Position numbers and translations under genes: made by a program | Notes under the pieces: generated by a model | Databases searched by the model: none | Told to the model about the DNA's origin: nothing | The model's input: the letters and a program-made list of their open reading frames with translations, nothing else | Shown: positions 1 through 11,720 of the stretch, piece after piece | Numbering within the stretch: position 1 is the first letter of the stretch | How the letters are laid out: each line of letters opens with the position of its first letter | Source of the DNA: Catonia carolina | Taxonomy: Eukaryota > Arthropoda > Insecta > Hemiptera > Achilidae | Direction of reading: 5' to 3' | Assembly (NCBI GenBank): GCA_035578175.1 | Contig: JAQMRL010000004.1 | Coordinates: forward strand, 42,861,401-42,925,400 | Length of the DNA: 64,000 nucleotides

Positions 1-3000
1 ATAACCTTAGATGTTGTCTAAGGTATTCAATGGAAATAATAAATTAAAAGGTATAAAAAAAGTCTCACTTACTCAATAAATCTTACAGTATGTCAGTTAA
101 AAAAATAAAGTTACCTCCAAAACAAAAACAAATTCTTGTTGCCGTGAAACCCGCTGTTTACATCGGTGGTTACCACTTCATTGTTTTTAATTCAGTCACT
201 AGTCACTATTTTAATAAAAACCGTAAATAAATTAACTTATAGTCCCTTGCTTCGGCTTTACACTATAGACAAGTTAAATATTAATTACTTCAAATTAATT
301 ATCCATTTTTTAGTTTTTTTGTAGCAAATTCAAAAAAGGGATAACAACAGTCACTCAGCTGATCCAAAAATTTTAAGTAATTCTGAATTACTTAAAAATA
401 ATATATACACATCTACCTCCGCTAATCACAATTGTACATGTCTTCAGTTTATAAACGAAGAAATTGTTTCCGTAATCATGCCGGACTCCAACGAAACTCC
501 CGAAGAAACTGATGAAATATGTTAAAGTGGAGCAGCTTATTTCACTTTTAGAAACAGGAAAACCACTTGAGGAATTACGAAGTTTTATATTCTCAATTAT
601 ATTTAAATTGAATTTTTATGGTTATAAACTTATTAAAAATATGTTTCATTATAAAATCACTTAGATTTTATTTTAAAAACAATTCTCAACGTAAAAAGAA
701 CGTTAAAAATTTAGAAATAAGTTTAAATTATTCGAAATTTTGGATTAGCGGGTTCCAATGTATTGCTTTTAAAATAAAATTTTTAAAATAGTCCAAAAAT
801 TGCTATGGTTTTAATGTTAACCTCCTTACGAAAAAATGTGCCCGAATTCGGCTTTTTGGGTCATCGGAATATTAAGATTCGTGATGATTGATTGAGTGAC
901 TCATTGAGTCATTGATTGTTTGCACATTTATTTATTTTGATTGATAGGATATAAATTAATTATTTATTAAAATATTGTTGATACATTTTTTTATTTTTTT
1001 TATTTTTATTTCGTTGTATCACGTGCGGAATCAGCAATCGTAAAACTGTCTTCTGTTATGAACGTATTCATATGTCTGGAAGGGACGTATAAAACGTTAG
1101 AGGGCCATATTTGTATTAAACGTTTTAGAACGTGAAATGTACTAGGGATATGTATGCGAGTAAACCGACCTTTATATGATATGACGAGGGTATTCGGTTG
1201 CTGATGTTCGTCGGTCCGGCCTTGTTATTCCGCTTTTGCTCACGGATTGTCCGTGTTTGTACATTTGTTTGGAAACATTAACGGTGAATGGGGTTGGAGG
1301 TGTAGATGGAATTGTATGGTCTAGCGAATATTTTGGAGATCGGTTGTTCTTGCTTGGTTTTGGAAGGGTTTTTGAATCGAAGGTAGTTTGGGGTACTGGT
1401 GTGTATGGATGGGGGACGTTTTGATTAAATTAAACGTTGAAAGTTGGGCCTCCCATCCTCTGGTATATTGTAGATGAAGGGGTGGTTATCCAGAGGTAGG
1501 TCATCCATTAAGTGGCTGACGTGTCCGGCAGATTTCTCGCCTCAGTAATTACACACTGCATATAATTAATCGTCCTCTTGCTCGTTGCTGGTCTGACCGT
1601 TATAACGCCAGATGCCTGACTAACCCCCTCCTCCCTGTAGTTTTCACTGACGCTCTCGTTCTGACCCTCTCATGATATTTACCTCATCTCCAGTTCTCTC
1701 CTCGACCTCTTATTCAACCTGTTTCATCTGCGTTGTTTCAGTCCCTCCTGTCATCCTCTACTACCCCCATCTCCTATTCCTCAACTTCTATATCCTCTTT
1801 CACCAACACTGACATCATCTGCATGATTGTCCTAACTTCTCTCTGACAATCTCTCCTTGCTATCCCGTGGGTTGATATTTGTATTACTTGTTTGTCTCTC
1901 TAGCCTATAATGTGATCGTCCTGTTTAGATGATTAACTACCCCGTAAACTTGCCACACACTACATTTTTCATTTTTACCTTAAAAAATTTAAACCTGCTG
2001 AAATAACAACTTCGTTAATTATTTAGGTTAATTAAATAATGATGATTTATTATTTTGATATTGACAAATAAAATTCATTAACGTTTCGTTAATTTTATTC
2101 GTTTAAATAAATATTGCGACACGTATCTCTAAGGTCCGTTTAGGGATCTGGGTAAATTAAATAATTAACACACTATCGTTTAAAATCACAAACAAGTATT
2201 TTATTAAGCACTATAAATTACAATTAGTACAATTAAAAGACTTATAATAAAATAACCAACTAATTACAATAAATTGGTAACGTAAACTTAAGCAGTTATA
2301 AGATTATTATTTTACTTACGAAGTTAACAAAAATTATACCTGTTTACAATATACCCTGGATCTCTTCGCAGGCGTACTCGTACACAGCATAACTCACGAA
2401 CTGACAGATCAAAACTCGTCGATGGCAAATCAAAGACTAAACTCCAAAACGGTGTGCTCCTCATATAGATGAAGCTATGGAAGTCACGATTAGGACAGAG
2501 ATTTTCGATATAATAATAAAATTACAAGTTTTTAAGAAACGTAAACAACTCATAACTGAATAGAATGGTTTCAAAAAAAACCAATTATCTAAATAGATAC
2601 CAGACTCTTTCAGATAGTCGTCTTACAACATTATGACCGATACTAAACATAACCATTTGTGCGATGTATTTCTATATCTTGAAAACCCTATTTATTATTT
2701 ATTACTAACTATTATTATTTTCATTAACACCTTTTAAATCTCGGTCCTTCTCGAGAATTCTCGAACACTATTTCATTTTATATGGTGTCACTACATTATA
2801 GTTGAAAGCAGATACTAAGAGAAAACTATACTATTAAAACGCCTAAAAATTTATCACTTCATTTTCCTTTCATTGATCTATACATATTTTAAAAATCTTA
2901 GCTCAAAAAGTTTAAAATAAGAAGTATAAACTAACTTCCTTGTCGGGTAATTTGTTTTGACAACCTACCACTAACTTGATAATCTCGTATTCTTTTACCA

Positions 3001-3132
3001 ACTTGACCCCGTAGTTACCTGAAAGTTTCTAAAAGATTCTCTCTAATTCTTGTTTTGGTTGTAATGTTATTAAAATAAAAATCTTTGTGGGCTGATGACC
3101 ATGATAATCTGATAAACTTAATTTTTTAGCAT
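1..3132. other. AT-rich region without identifiable gene
   Basis: I see no supportable coding region or repeat here. A pyrimidine-rich, higher-GC patch lies at about 1440-1900. A short peptide-like stretch at about 450-515 (plus strand, reading INEEIVSVIMPDSNE) faintly resembles the acidic C-terminus of pogo/Tigger-type transposases, but it is too short to call. Positions 2748-2765 hold four alternating TTC/GAA-like units, discussed among the rejected items. Confidence 0.5.
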
Positions 3133-3141
3133 ATGAGAAAT

Positions 3142-3531
3142 CGTTGTTTAGGTCAACAGCCGAAAGGCTGGTTTGAACCTCTAGAGTTAAAATTTACCTC
3201 TAGAGTAAAAATCGAGGAATTTGTTGGTTTATTATTGCCTTTTTCATTGAATTGAAAGAATATGCGTATCAGCATGTTCCGAAAAGCACCTACTTTCCAT
3301 GACACCTTCACTTCATTCACTACATGATCTGGCTGTATAGTGAAATTCATTACTCTCAGGGGAGATAACTGTGACTAGTGTATTTTACAAACCTACCTCT
3401 TCTGTTCATAAATAGTTGAGTCATAAATAATTGTCTGGACTTTGGTGTAAGAAATAAAGCTATTTTTTTGTAGCTCTCGGACCAGCAGATCGAGTGCAAT
3501 TAATTTAACACTCCACCTGCCTATTACGGGC
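3142..3531 (-). repeat. SINE-T copy, near full length
   Basis: A copy of a ~392-bp dispersed family seen at least eight times in this window. On the minus strand it starts near GCAGGTGGAGTG and ends with the tail AACCAGCCTTTCGGCTG followed by a GACCTAAACAAC-type end. A 9-base direct repeat, one mismatch, flanks it (3133-3141 and 3532-3540), as expected for a retroposed element. No protein is encoded and I see no convincing tRNA-like head, so the promoter type is unknown. Confidence 0.75.
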
Positions 3532-3837
3532 ATGAGTAATTACAAATTACATATTATTCATACCTAAATAATAATTCATTGTAGTCTTAAAATTTATTCG
3601 TAAGCTGTTGTCTTGGAGTTCCAAAACTAAATGGTCTAGATGTTCTTTCAGGCGTTATCGATATTTTACTTATTTTAGAAACTGTTTCCTTTACATGGTA
3701 AGGCCGATGTATTAAAGAATAAATTAGTTTTGAATACATCCAAACATACAAAAATTTATTAAAACACGAATATTTAAAAAATAATTTATTGAAAAATGTG
3801 TTTACTTTCCTTTTAGGCTATAGAATTTGATATACTA

Positions 3838-3990
3838 ATATGTTATGTCAAGATTATTTAGTTTAATAACCTCGATCAAAATTAAACCTCCGTTTAAAAA
3901 TTTTGTTTACAGAATATTATTAGGACAATCTGGACTTACGGTGTCCAGCTCTTTGAAGCAGCGGTAGAGAGTAAACCAAACTAAATTATT
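3838..3990 (+). pseudogene. Jockey-type LINE reverse transcriptase fragment
   Basis: The plus strand reads IRTIWTYGVQLFEAA, matching the LKPxWTYGxQLWG block that follows the palm domain in jockey-clade reverse transcriptases. The preceding ~60 bases match the same element at 6.1-6.2 kb and 28.8 kb in opposite orientation. Only this block survives, so it is a dead, truncated copy. A 5'-truncated SINE-A begins about 30 bases downstream. Confidence 0.7.
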
Positions 3991-4020
3991 TATATCCTAA
4001 TTTATAATAATATAATTCCC

Positions 4021-4115
4021 GGGTTCGATTCCCGGTCAGGTCTGGAATTTTTTTCATCTATCATCCATCTCACCGTCTGTATTAGCAGAAATTGCAAAAC
4101 AGTCAGACGTAAAAC
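4021..4115 (+). repeat. 5'-truncated tRNA-derived SINE-A
   Basis: Begins inside the tRNA-like head with an intact B box (GGTTCGATTCC at 4023-4033), continues with GGTCAGGTCTGG and the family body, including the inverted pair CGTCTG...CAGACG, and ends A-rich. The A-box half is missing. A short reversed SINE-A head fragment lies at about 4146-4180. Confidence 0.75.
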
Positions 4116-4212
4116 CAAAAAAACAACATTCCAGGGGACCTTTAGAATAGAACCAATTTGCGCTGACCACAGGTCTGCCCCATTTAAAATAATGTTTTTG
4201 TATTATTTTTTT

Positions 4213-4325
4213 GGCCGGCCCGTTGGTGTAGTGGTCAGTACAACGGGTTTTTATACCAAGGTTTTTGGGTTCCATTCCCGATCATGTATGGTATTTTCCC
4301 ATCTTGACATCACGTCATCTTATAC
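4213..4325 (+). repeat. tRNA-derived SINE-A, degraded
   Basis: Starts with GGCCGGCCCGTTGGTGTAGTGG, the head of this family including an A box (TGGTGTAGTGG), and reaches a diverged B box (GGTTCCATTCC at about 4268). The body decays after about 4300. It is arranged in tandem orientation with the truncated copy just upstream. Confidence 0.7.
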
Positions 4326-5690
4326 TTACGCCCAAACCAAAGCTTGTTTAAGCACCATCACCCAATTTAGAAATATAAATTATAAAAATTAAAATAATTT
4401 CCCTTTTGATCTAAAATAAGAAAAAAGTTCAAATATATTTACATGAATTTCCATTTGACCTCTTTAATTTTTCCTGTAGCTCTTATAAGTTTCGATACTT
4501 TACACAAGTTTAGTTTCATGTGAATAAATATTTTGTTTGTGTTAAAAGGTTTTTGAATCTAATTTATCCAAAAGATATTTTTGTCTGGTTTTTTTAACTG
4601 ATATTACATTATATTGATATAGTGGTTTTTTATATTTTTTCGTTTAAAAATATTGTTTATTATTTTAACATATGATTGGAATTAAAAATTCTGATATAAT
4701 TTTTAAATGAATATTCTATGCATGTATTTATTTTATTAATTAAAGTTGCTTGTTTTTTATGAATGTTTTTATGATTTTTCTTTTTTTTAAAAAAAAAAGA
4801 AAACCTCGGTATAATAATACATGATAAAAATAAGGGTAGCAAAACTAGTACCAACGGATAACATTGTTCTAAAATGTGGTAAATAAAACGTTGAAATATC
4901 ATCTGTCGTTCTTTGTGATGTAAAGTCAGGTCAGATCTGTTTGTTGCAGTAATCGGTTTTAAGGTTGGTTTCCCCATTCCTATCCTTTAAAACACTCTCG
5001 TTCCTCTCCAAAATACCCCTTTCCCTGCAGCCTCTCGTTCTGGCACTGTGAGGCACATGGTCCGACATGACCGCAAAACAGAAGGGGTTGGAGTCGAACA
5101 GGTGAGGCAGGCAGACTTAAACAACCATGCATCAACTGAGTGAGAGCGAGAGAGATAAAGATAAAGAGAGAGTAAATTGAGGAGAGAGAGAGGTTATGAG
5201 AGAGTACCAACCGGTACATCTAGTTAGGTTGAGCAATGTAAATGCACGGGAACAGTCACCACAGAGACATGTTCATGCTGGCCCTATTCAACAATTCATT
5301 CTCGGACTTAACCCGCTGTTTCTATTATTGTACTACATTTTGCGCGATTACGATGTATATATATATATATATATATATAACATCCTATTAAATCTAACAG
5401 GAGTACATGTCAAAATATTACATTCTTGTTTCTACACTAGTAGTCAGACTTCCTTTCAAAAACCACAGTACTACATAAATATTGCATATTCCATGTCATA
5501 ATATTTCAGACAGTGGTTAGTTTGATTTTAATGTTTTCTGATTTACTTACTCTTACTTGGTATGAATTTTAAGTAATTATTAGTCTGATTCAATAACTTA
5601 AATTCTGATGGAAGTATATTATAACTTACCTCAGGTACTTAAAAGATTGTTTTTTTTTTTGTAAAATCATCTTTCAAATATTTTAAAATA
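4326..5690. other. AT-rich stretch with TA microsatellite
   Basis: No gene recognised. It holds a GA/CT-rich patch (about 5140-5195) and a (TA)n run at 5356-5378. Open frames here are short and match no family I know. Confidence 0.5.
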
Positions 5691-5699
5691 AATCTTTCT

Positions 5700-6385
5700 T
5701 TTGGCTTTAATTTTTATTGCGGTACTGTACATTGTGCTGCATTACTTCCGTATATGATATTTAAATGGCAGTAGGGAATTTCACTTTTAAGGAGAAGAGG
5801 TACCCAGCGGTACATTCTCCGTTTAAAACTTCGGGTATTGTCCGTTATTAAGACCAAGAGGTCTCTACTCCATTTTCACTTTAAACGTCGCACAGTTTGG
5901 AAGTTCCTTGTAGATATTTCACGGGCTAGTTTGTTTGAATGGTCATTTAGTTTTTCGTGAAATGTATTATAGAAGGACGCGGTTAGCTCCTTTACTGACG
6001 GAATTTTGAAATCGTCGTGGAGGGTTACATAAAAGGGTTATGCTTACATAAAAGGAGCGCCAGAAGCAAGTCTTAAGAATTTTGATTGAAAGGCCTGGAT
6101 CGACTTTAAATTCGCCGCTATTCCAAACAGCTGGACGCCATAAGTCCAGATTGGTCTTAAAAGGGATTTGTATATTAAAATCTTGGAGCGGAGGTTCAAT
6201 CTTGATCGAGGGTTAATTAAGCTGAAGAGTAGCTTCTGGCGGCGTTCTAAAGTTCTAAACGTTTCGTACGCAGATGATGCTTCAAAGTTAGTCGCCTGTC
6301 AAGCCATAAGCCAAGATATCGCACCACCCTGGCCTGTGGGATATGAACGTTATTCAGCATCACAGGTGATAAATAAATCTGAATG
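5700..6385 (-). pseudogene. Jockey-type LINE C-terminal fragment
   Basis: On the minus strand the frame begins with YLGLWLDRRLTLKHHLRTKR (start about 6345), the block after the catalytic palm of jockey-type reverse transcriptases. After a frameshift it continues as IYKSLLRPIWTYGVQLFG and FQSKFLRLA. The 3' end (about 5700) is A-rich after a GTACCGCAATAAAAAT-like terminus. The same 3' end occurs in the copy at 28.3-29.0 kb, so both are 5'-truncated members of one family. Endonuclease and catalytic RT motifs are absent. The element is dead. Confidence 0.8.
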
Positions 6386-6544
6386 ATATTTTATAATTAT
6401 CCCGGTATTTGTCCAAATATTTTTATAAATAATTAACTAAGAAATTCCACGATCAAATCAGGTTAAATATTTAAGAGGTACAGTTTAAAAACGTTCAATC
6501 TAGTTAAATTACATAGAGGCTTTTCTAAATAAAACAAGGAGAGA

Positions 6545-7016
6545 GAGGTGGTTTTTCATGCCTTCCTCACTGAGTTGTAAAGTACATATATCAGCAAGTC
6601 TGGCCCTCTGAAAAGCATTTTATTTCCTCCGTACAAATGTCACTTTTACTTCATTCACTACAAAGTCTGGCTGTATAATTAATAATGGTTATTTCATTCA
6701 TTGAGACGAGATAACTCTGACTATAGCTCAACGAACTAGAGACTGCAGAAGAAGGCGGAGCATAGTGACCTAGATCACAGCCAAAGGTGAAGGTACACAG
6801 AGAGGAAGGTGAAGGTGTTACAGAGCCAATTGACTTTTGTCAATCGTATCCTGCGTTGTCTCGTTGTGGTCCCGCGTGGATAACAGCCTAACAAAAAGTC
6901 AGCTGGAGTTCGGTAGAATAGAGTGTGAATTAGCGAACACACCCGACCTTGGCTGTTATTGGCTAGATCTCATCTGCAGTCTTTAGTTCGTTGGGTTATA
7001 GTGTCTTTTACACTTC
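6545..7016 (-). repeat. SINE-T fragment interrupted by a MITE
   Basis: 6545-6723 and 7001-7016 are two pieces of one SINE-T copy. Joined at the MITE edges they restore the family sequence around CTCTGACTAGTGTC. The copy is cut short at about 7016, where a second DNA-transposon-like element begins. The tail end is diverged. Confidence 0.7.
6724..6998. mobile_element. 275-bp MITE with 24-bp TIRs
   Basis: Terminal inverted repeats: left TAGCTCAACGAACTAGAGAC, right (reverse complement) TAACCCAACGAACTAAAGAC, both continuing TGCAG. The element sits inside a SINE-T copy, and the target dinucleotide TA is duplicated (6722-6723 and 6999-7000), so both ends are fixed to the base. There is no coding capacity. 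The TA duplication suggests mobilisation by a Tc1/mariner-type transposase (inference). Confidence 0.85.
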
Positions 7017-7370
7017 TGTGGTGTTAGGTATAAAGGTCTTAACTGAAAAATTGTCGGTTTTGAGATAAGTGCGCTACCCAGTTCAGAAAAATTTTCTGTT
7101 TCAATTGGTACAAAGGGCTTAATTGTAACTTCTAAAAAGAATTATATTGACTGGTCTAAACGGCTTTATAAAAATGTTCTCTTCGTGTAACGGTATAAAG
7201 GTCTTAATTGTAAATTATACCTTTAGATTTAGTTTCTCAGTCTTCTTTAGCTGTACAAAAGGTCTTAAGTTGAGTTAATCTTTAAACCAATGGTAAATTA
7301 CTATTTTACCAATATCAACTGCAAAAAAACACAATTTGAAGCGGTCGAAATGACAAGAAATGTACGACTT
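7017..7370. mobile_element. TIR element with iterated internal motif, partial copy
   Basis: Begins with TGTGGTGTTAGGTATAAAGG, matching the terminal repeat of the complete 690-bp copy at 22170-22859 and collinear with the reverse complement of that copy's right-hand portion for about 350 bases. The motif GGTATAAAGGTCTTAA recurs in exact or diverged form at about 7026, 7110, 7190 and 7250. The far terminus is missing. Confidence 0.7.
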
Positions 7371-7680
7371 TTTCAGCCTTGTTAAAAACCGTTCTGGTAG
7401 AACACATTTTTAGTAAACGTAAAAGAAAACGCTATGATGTTCAGTGGTTAAAATATATAAAAAACAAGAAGGTGTATTCTATTATTGTGAGAGCAGCAAA
7501 TGAAGTATTATGCCTAATATTTTTGTAGTTTTTAAAATTTTGGTATAATAATTTTTGTATTGTCCTTATATGACACTTGCTTATTTTTGTTTAAAATACG
7601 AGTAAATTTCCTTTTTGCAAAATTACATTATTGATATTGATGAGATTTCACTAAAATAACTAAACATTAGAATAATTTTC

Positions 7681-7787
7681 TAACGTTTCATTAGAAACGT
7701 TAGGATAATTTTTCAAGATGAGTCTTTTTTTATAAAATTTCTCCCTTACTATTTTTCAGGGCTGATGAGTTAGGGCTGAAAAATAGT
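7681..7787. other. Two adjacent perfect hairpins
   Basis: TAACGTTTC-ATTA-GAAACGTTA forms a 9-bp stem with a 4-base loop at 7681-7702. ACTATTTTTCAG (7748-7759) pairs with CTGAAAAATAGT (7776-7787) across a 16-base loop. They may be remains of a palindromic MITE. No function can be assigned. Confidence 0.5.
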
Positions 7788-7794
7788 ATAGTAT

Positions 7795-7925
7795 TCAAAT
7801 CCGTATAAAAATCACTTACCTTTACTAGTATGTGAACCAGGAACCTTCGTGGCTGAAAATTAGCTGTTAAACAGCTGACTCGCACAATTTTACTTCTAGA
7901 CCAAAACGGTGGGTCAAAATAAATG
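7795..7925 (-). repeat. tRNA-derived SINE-B, reversed
   Basis: On the minus strand it reads TTGGTCTAGAAGTAAAATTG, then a CAGCTGTTTAACAGCTAATTTTC block, then GGTTCCTGGTTCACATACTAG, matching the SINE-B copies at 39.2 and 53.0 kb. Only the tRNA-like half is recognisable. Confidence 0.65.
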
Positions 7926-9130
7926 GTATATTATTATTATCGTTTTGGCATGATTAAAAAAATAACAATCATGTTGATGTTAATAATAGAAATGTTTGTT
8001 TGTTTAGATTAAACGATTATAATTGTGTTTGAAATTGTTACGCATATTTTAACCATTGAAAACGGAGATAAATTGGGGAATATAACAGAGTTGTTATTGT
8101 GTTATATTAAATTGGTTTTAAAAAGTTGTTTCGATTTTATTAAATTATTTTGATAGTTACTGTAACTTGAGGAAGTTTATTTTAATTTAATATAATTCTC
8201 TTTTTAAAACAATAACAGTTGTTATTTTCATTTAATAGTATTATTTATTATTCGGGGTGTACAGTGTAGAAAATGTATATCACATATGTGATAATGCGTA
8301 TTACGTGTGAGTTGTGTATGGGAGGTTATAAAAATTTCGGCTATGGAACTGAATTTATGATGAATGTGTTACGTCCGGTGTAATCGTACGTGTTTATATG
8401 TGTCTGTGTTTTTGTTTCAATGTTGCCAAAGTGTGGTGGGGGAGAAATGTTTAAACGTGTGTACGGAATGGGGGGAAGTGGAAGAGAAGTGTAGTTGTGA
8501 AGAGGGAATGCTTAGAGGGGGATTCAGCGGGGGAATTGCCGCTTGTGTGTTGTGTTGTAATCATGAATGCAGGCATGTACCTCTGGGCTAATTACTATCT
8601 ATTATGCCCATTATAATCCACCCCTTAACCATATATACGTACACCTCCCTGGTCATGCATAAATGCTCTCTGTCTGGGGAAAAACCAGCCACCAAACCTT
8701 CCCCCTTTTCCATCACTTTTCCATCCTGTCCATGAAAACAACGTGAATAGTCTTCCTCAACATGAGCCAATTCAAATCCCACAAATACACACACTCACAT
8801 TGTGGTTCAGGTTAAATTGTTGGTGAAAAAACAACATTCCAGTCAGTTTTTTGTTTTCAGTAATAACTTTAATGATAAACATAATTTATTGCGTATTAAT
8901 TAGATTTTTTTTATTATAATATTATCTACGTTTCATTATAAAATTATGTAAATTTTGAAAATCATATATATCTATATACAAATGATAATTAATTGTATCA
9001 ACAAAGTTTAAACAATTGGTGTTATTTTACAATGTATCATACGAAACTGTATTTTGTATATGCGAATTCTCCGAATACCTTTGAAATTTTAGACTTTACA
9101 ATGTTAACTAATTTATTTGTTAACAATTAA
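7926..9130. other. No identifiable gene
   Basis: AT-rich flanks surround a G-rich (8430-8530) and a C-rich (8600-8720) patch. Open frames on either strand are short and match no family I recognise. Confidence 0.5.
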
Positions 9131-9133
9131 ATG

Positions 9134-9270
9134 GTTTTTATTTTCTCTTGCCTAAATGAATGTATAGGAAGGAAAGTATGGTTTTCATGTCGATTTTTCG
9201 AAATCGAGTTTTCACAGGATATAAACGTTTTCAGATCCCCTGAACTCAAAAAACATGTTTGTAGCGAATG

Positions 9271-9319
<49 letters not shown>

Positions 9320-9895
9320 CGCGTGTGTGTGTGTGTGAATAAAATATCTCAAGAACGGAACATCGTACGAAGTTGAAACTTGAAACTTAAGTTAGGTACT
9401 ACTAGAGAACCCGACGCGAACATTTTCATCAAAATCGGTCAACCGGAAGTAGTAGTTTATTCATGTAATTTTTCACTTTTTTGCGATTTTATTAATAACG
9501 GCTTCTACAATTTTTTTGAAAATCGCCTCAATTACTACTTTTTTATGTTCTATAAGATAGGATAGGCGCCATGTCTGTTGAAATTCTTGAAGAGGCTGTT
9601 CTCTCGTAGAAAAAAAAATGCTTTTTTTATAAGATTGCGGCCTTAAAATGCATTTTAGGGCAGAAGGGTATATAATAAAAGTTTTTCTCTACTGATCCGT
9701 GGCGTGAAAGAGTGATTTTTGGTATTATTAAGCCAAACTGAGGTTGGTTTTCAGTCGTGATCATTCACTCATGATCAAAATGAGGTTGTGTTTTGAGATT
9801 AATTTTTGTTTATTTCTATTGTTAGGTTATATTGTTCATTATTTGTGTTGGCAAGAGAAAGTCGTGTAAGTGATTCACACCAGATTTTTTTTATA
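9134..9895 (+). repeat. Element R copy 1
   Basis: Starts TTTTCTCTTGCCTAAATGAA and ends GGCAAGAGAAAGTCGTGTAA then TTCACACCAGATTTTTT. The TTTCTCTTGCC at the start is inverted near the end, the only inverted terminal feature I see. It carries the GT microsatellite at 9272-9338 and lacks about 200 bases of the middle section seen in the copies at 31.7 and 50.8 kb. It has short open frames but no recognisable protein, so a non-autonomous DNA element is possible but unproven. Confidence 0.75.
9272..9338. repeat. (GT)n microsatellite with CG core, inside element R
   Basis: An alternating GT tract with a central GCGCGCG section. It lies at the same internal point of element R as the tracts at 25645, 44256 (reversed) and 50948. 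Confidence 0.95.
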
Positions 9896-11104
9896 CGTTA
9901 TCGTGTTTTGAAAACAAACGGAAATCGTTAAAAATTATCGTCGGAATCAAATTTTATATTTTTCCCTAATTCATTTTTTTGACGATCCTTTCTGATGTTG
10001 ATACACCTTCGTTCTATTCTTTCAAGGTCAACGTATGCCACTGTGGTTATTTTACAGCTGTATCATGAAATGTTATCATGTAATATCGGTAGGTTTTACA
10101 GTAAAACGTTTTTTAATTCGTCACATTCAGTACTGTAGGAATGAAGAAATAGAGAAAATGACGTTTTCGGAATTTGTAATGAAAGGTTAAAATATTTCTT
10201 CTATTAATTTCTCGTTATGCATATTTATCCTTGAATTATCGTAGATAAACTTCTTTAATACTTTTGGAAACTTTTTTAAGCACTACAACATGTTAGTTTA
10301 GTGTTAAACACTAAATGTGTTAGTTTTACACTAGAAATATTTTGAAATATTGAGATTAAGTAACTCTATAATAGATAAACGTATCCTATAAATCCGGTAA
10401 CCATGCAAGTAGCATTGGTGGGAGGGAGTTTGAGCTTTCAGCCCCACGAACAGAGAGTTCAAATTTCATACCATTTTAATATCCCGCAAGTCCCTATTCG
10501 ATTCACCAGACTCAAGCCCCCTGATACAAAATCAAAATTGTCTACGTGCCTGCAGGCTTCTCTATCTACAGTCAAAAAATTGTTGTGTTAAGAAACAAAA
10601 TATAGATATTTCTTAATATTAAGCGAATTTTAACAAATTTAAGATTTTGTATTGAAACTGGTATCACAGTTCATGAAAGTTTAGCTGTTGTAACATTTCG
10701 TTTAGTTTTAGTTCACTATACTTGATATAAAACACTATTGTATAATTTATTTTTAGATAGTGTTATTGTTTACATTCAATCGATTAATAGAAATAATCAG
10801 AAACTGGACAATAAAATTCAACCCAAACCTATGTAAAATGGATGAAAAATATTTGAGAAAACAAATTTTAGAAAATTTGACGAAAGTAAAAAAAATTGTA
10901 ACATACCCAGAGAAAGTATTGTACCGAATTAATTGTACAAATTATAGATTTTTGACATGAAGGGATTCCATATCGAGTAAAAGGAGAAAAGTAGGTAACC
11001 GAAAAAAGCGAAAAACTGACAGTGAAAAGTCTCAAAAATGTATTCTTCAGAAAGAGCTCCCAGATTTTTTTAATTAGCTCTCCATTTTTTTAGTAGATTT
11101 CCTT
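9896..11104. other. No identifiable gene
   Basis: AT-rich sequence with short open frames only (for example about 10403-10591 and 10760-10960, plus strand) that match nothing I know. Confidence 0.45.
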
Positions 11105-11720
11105 GGTTTTAAATTATCAAAAACGACAAAAAAATCGTGTGAAACACACGATTTCTCGCCTGTGTATAAATAATGAAATATATAAAACGTTTAATCATGA
11201 GTAAAGTGTAAAATTAAAGACATAACCTACTTTTTTTGTTTTGAAGTCGCATTAACAGCTCGGTCATTAGCGACCACGGTGGGATATTTACCGGTGGTTT
11301 CTTTTTTTACTTTGTGAAAATTTCCAGATCCTGGCTGGAAACCGAATCCATGACCTCTGCGTTGTAGGCTAGCGTGCTACCACTACGCTATGCGGCGGCC
11401 AAACCTAATTTTAATCTTGAGTGAATGACGCAAAATTAAAATCGACCAGTTTGATTTAAAAATGTGGAAAATCACTAATTGACGCTAAATTTAAGCGCTA
11501 CAGAAAATAATGCTTGAAATTAAAATTGTAGATTTTTTTGATAATAATTTCGTTTCGGATCCCCTGACCTTACGTACCTAACTAAGTTCCGAGTTTCAGC
11601 TTCGTACGAAGTTACATTGTAATATTTTGTTCACACATACACACAAAAATTAGTAAAAAAAATGTTTTTTTGGGTTCAGCGGACCTGAAAAGTTTATTTC
11701 CATTGAAAACTCATATTTCA
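11105..11720 (-). repeat. Element R copy 2, reversed and interrupted
   Basis: Matches element R in reverse: AATCGTGTGAAACACACG at the left, then CATAACCTA | ATTTTAATCTTGAGTGAATG on either side of a SINE insertion, then the segment ending near a short CACACATACACACA tract (about 11633). The outer part is diverged. Confidence 0.65.
11230..11401 (-). repeat. tRNA-derived SINE-A inserted in element R
   Basis: On the minus strand: head GCCGCCGCATAGCGTAGTGG with an A box, a B-box-like GGATTCGGTTTCC, and an A-rich 3' end (T-run at 11231-11239 on the plus strand). AACCTA is present at both edges (11224-11229 and 11402-11407) while the uninterrupted R copies have it once, so the insertion boundaries are well supported. 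Confidence 0.75.

Noticed and set aside
450..515. Pogo/Tigger transposase C-terminus (INEEIVSVIMPDSNE)
   Set aside because: Only ~20 acidic residues resemble it, with a stop soon after and no catalytic motifs nearby.
2748..2765. Heat-shock element (TTC-GAG-TTC-GAA spacing)
   Set aside because: Three of four units match, but there is no nearby gene or TATA arrangement. Such a short palindromic pattern occurs by chance in AT-rich DNA.
5196..5501. 101-codon plus-strand frame
   Set aside because: It runs through the (TA)n tract (repeated Tyr-Ile) and has no recognisable motif.
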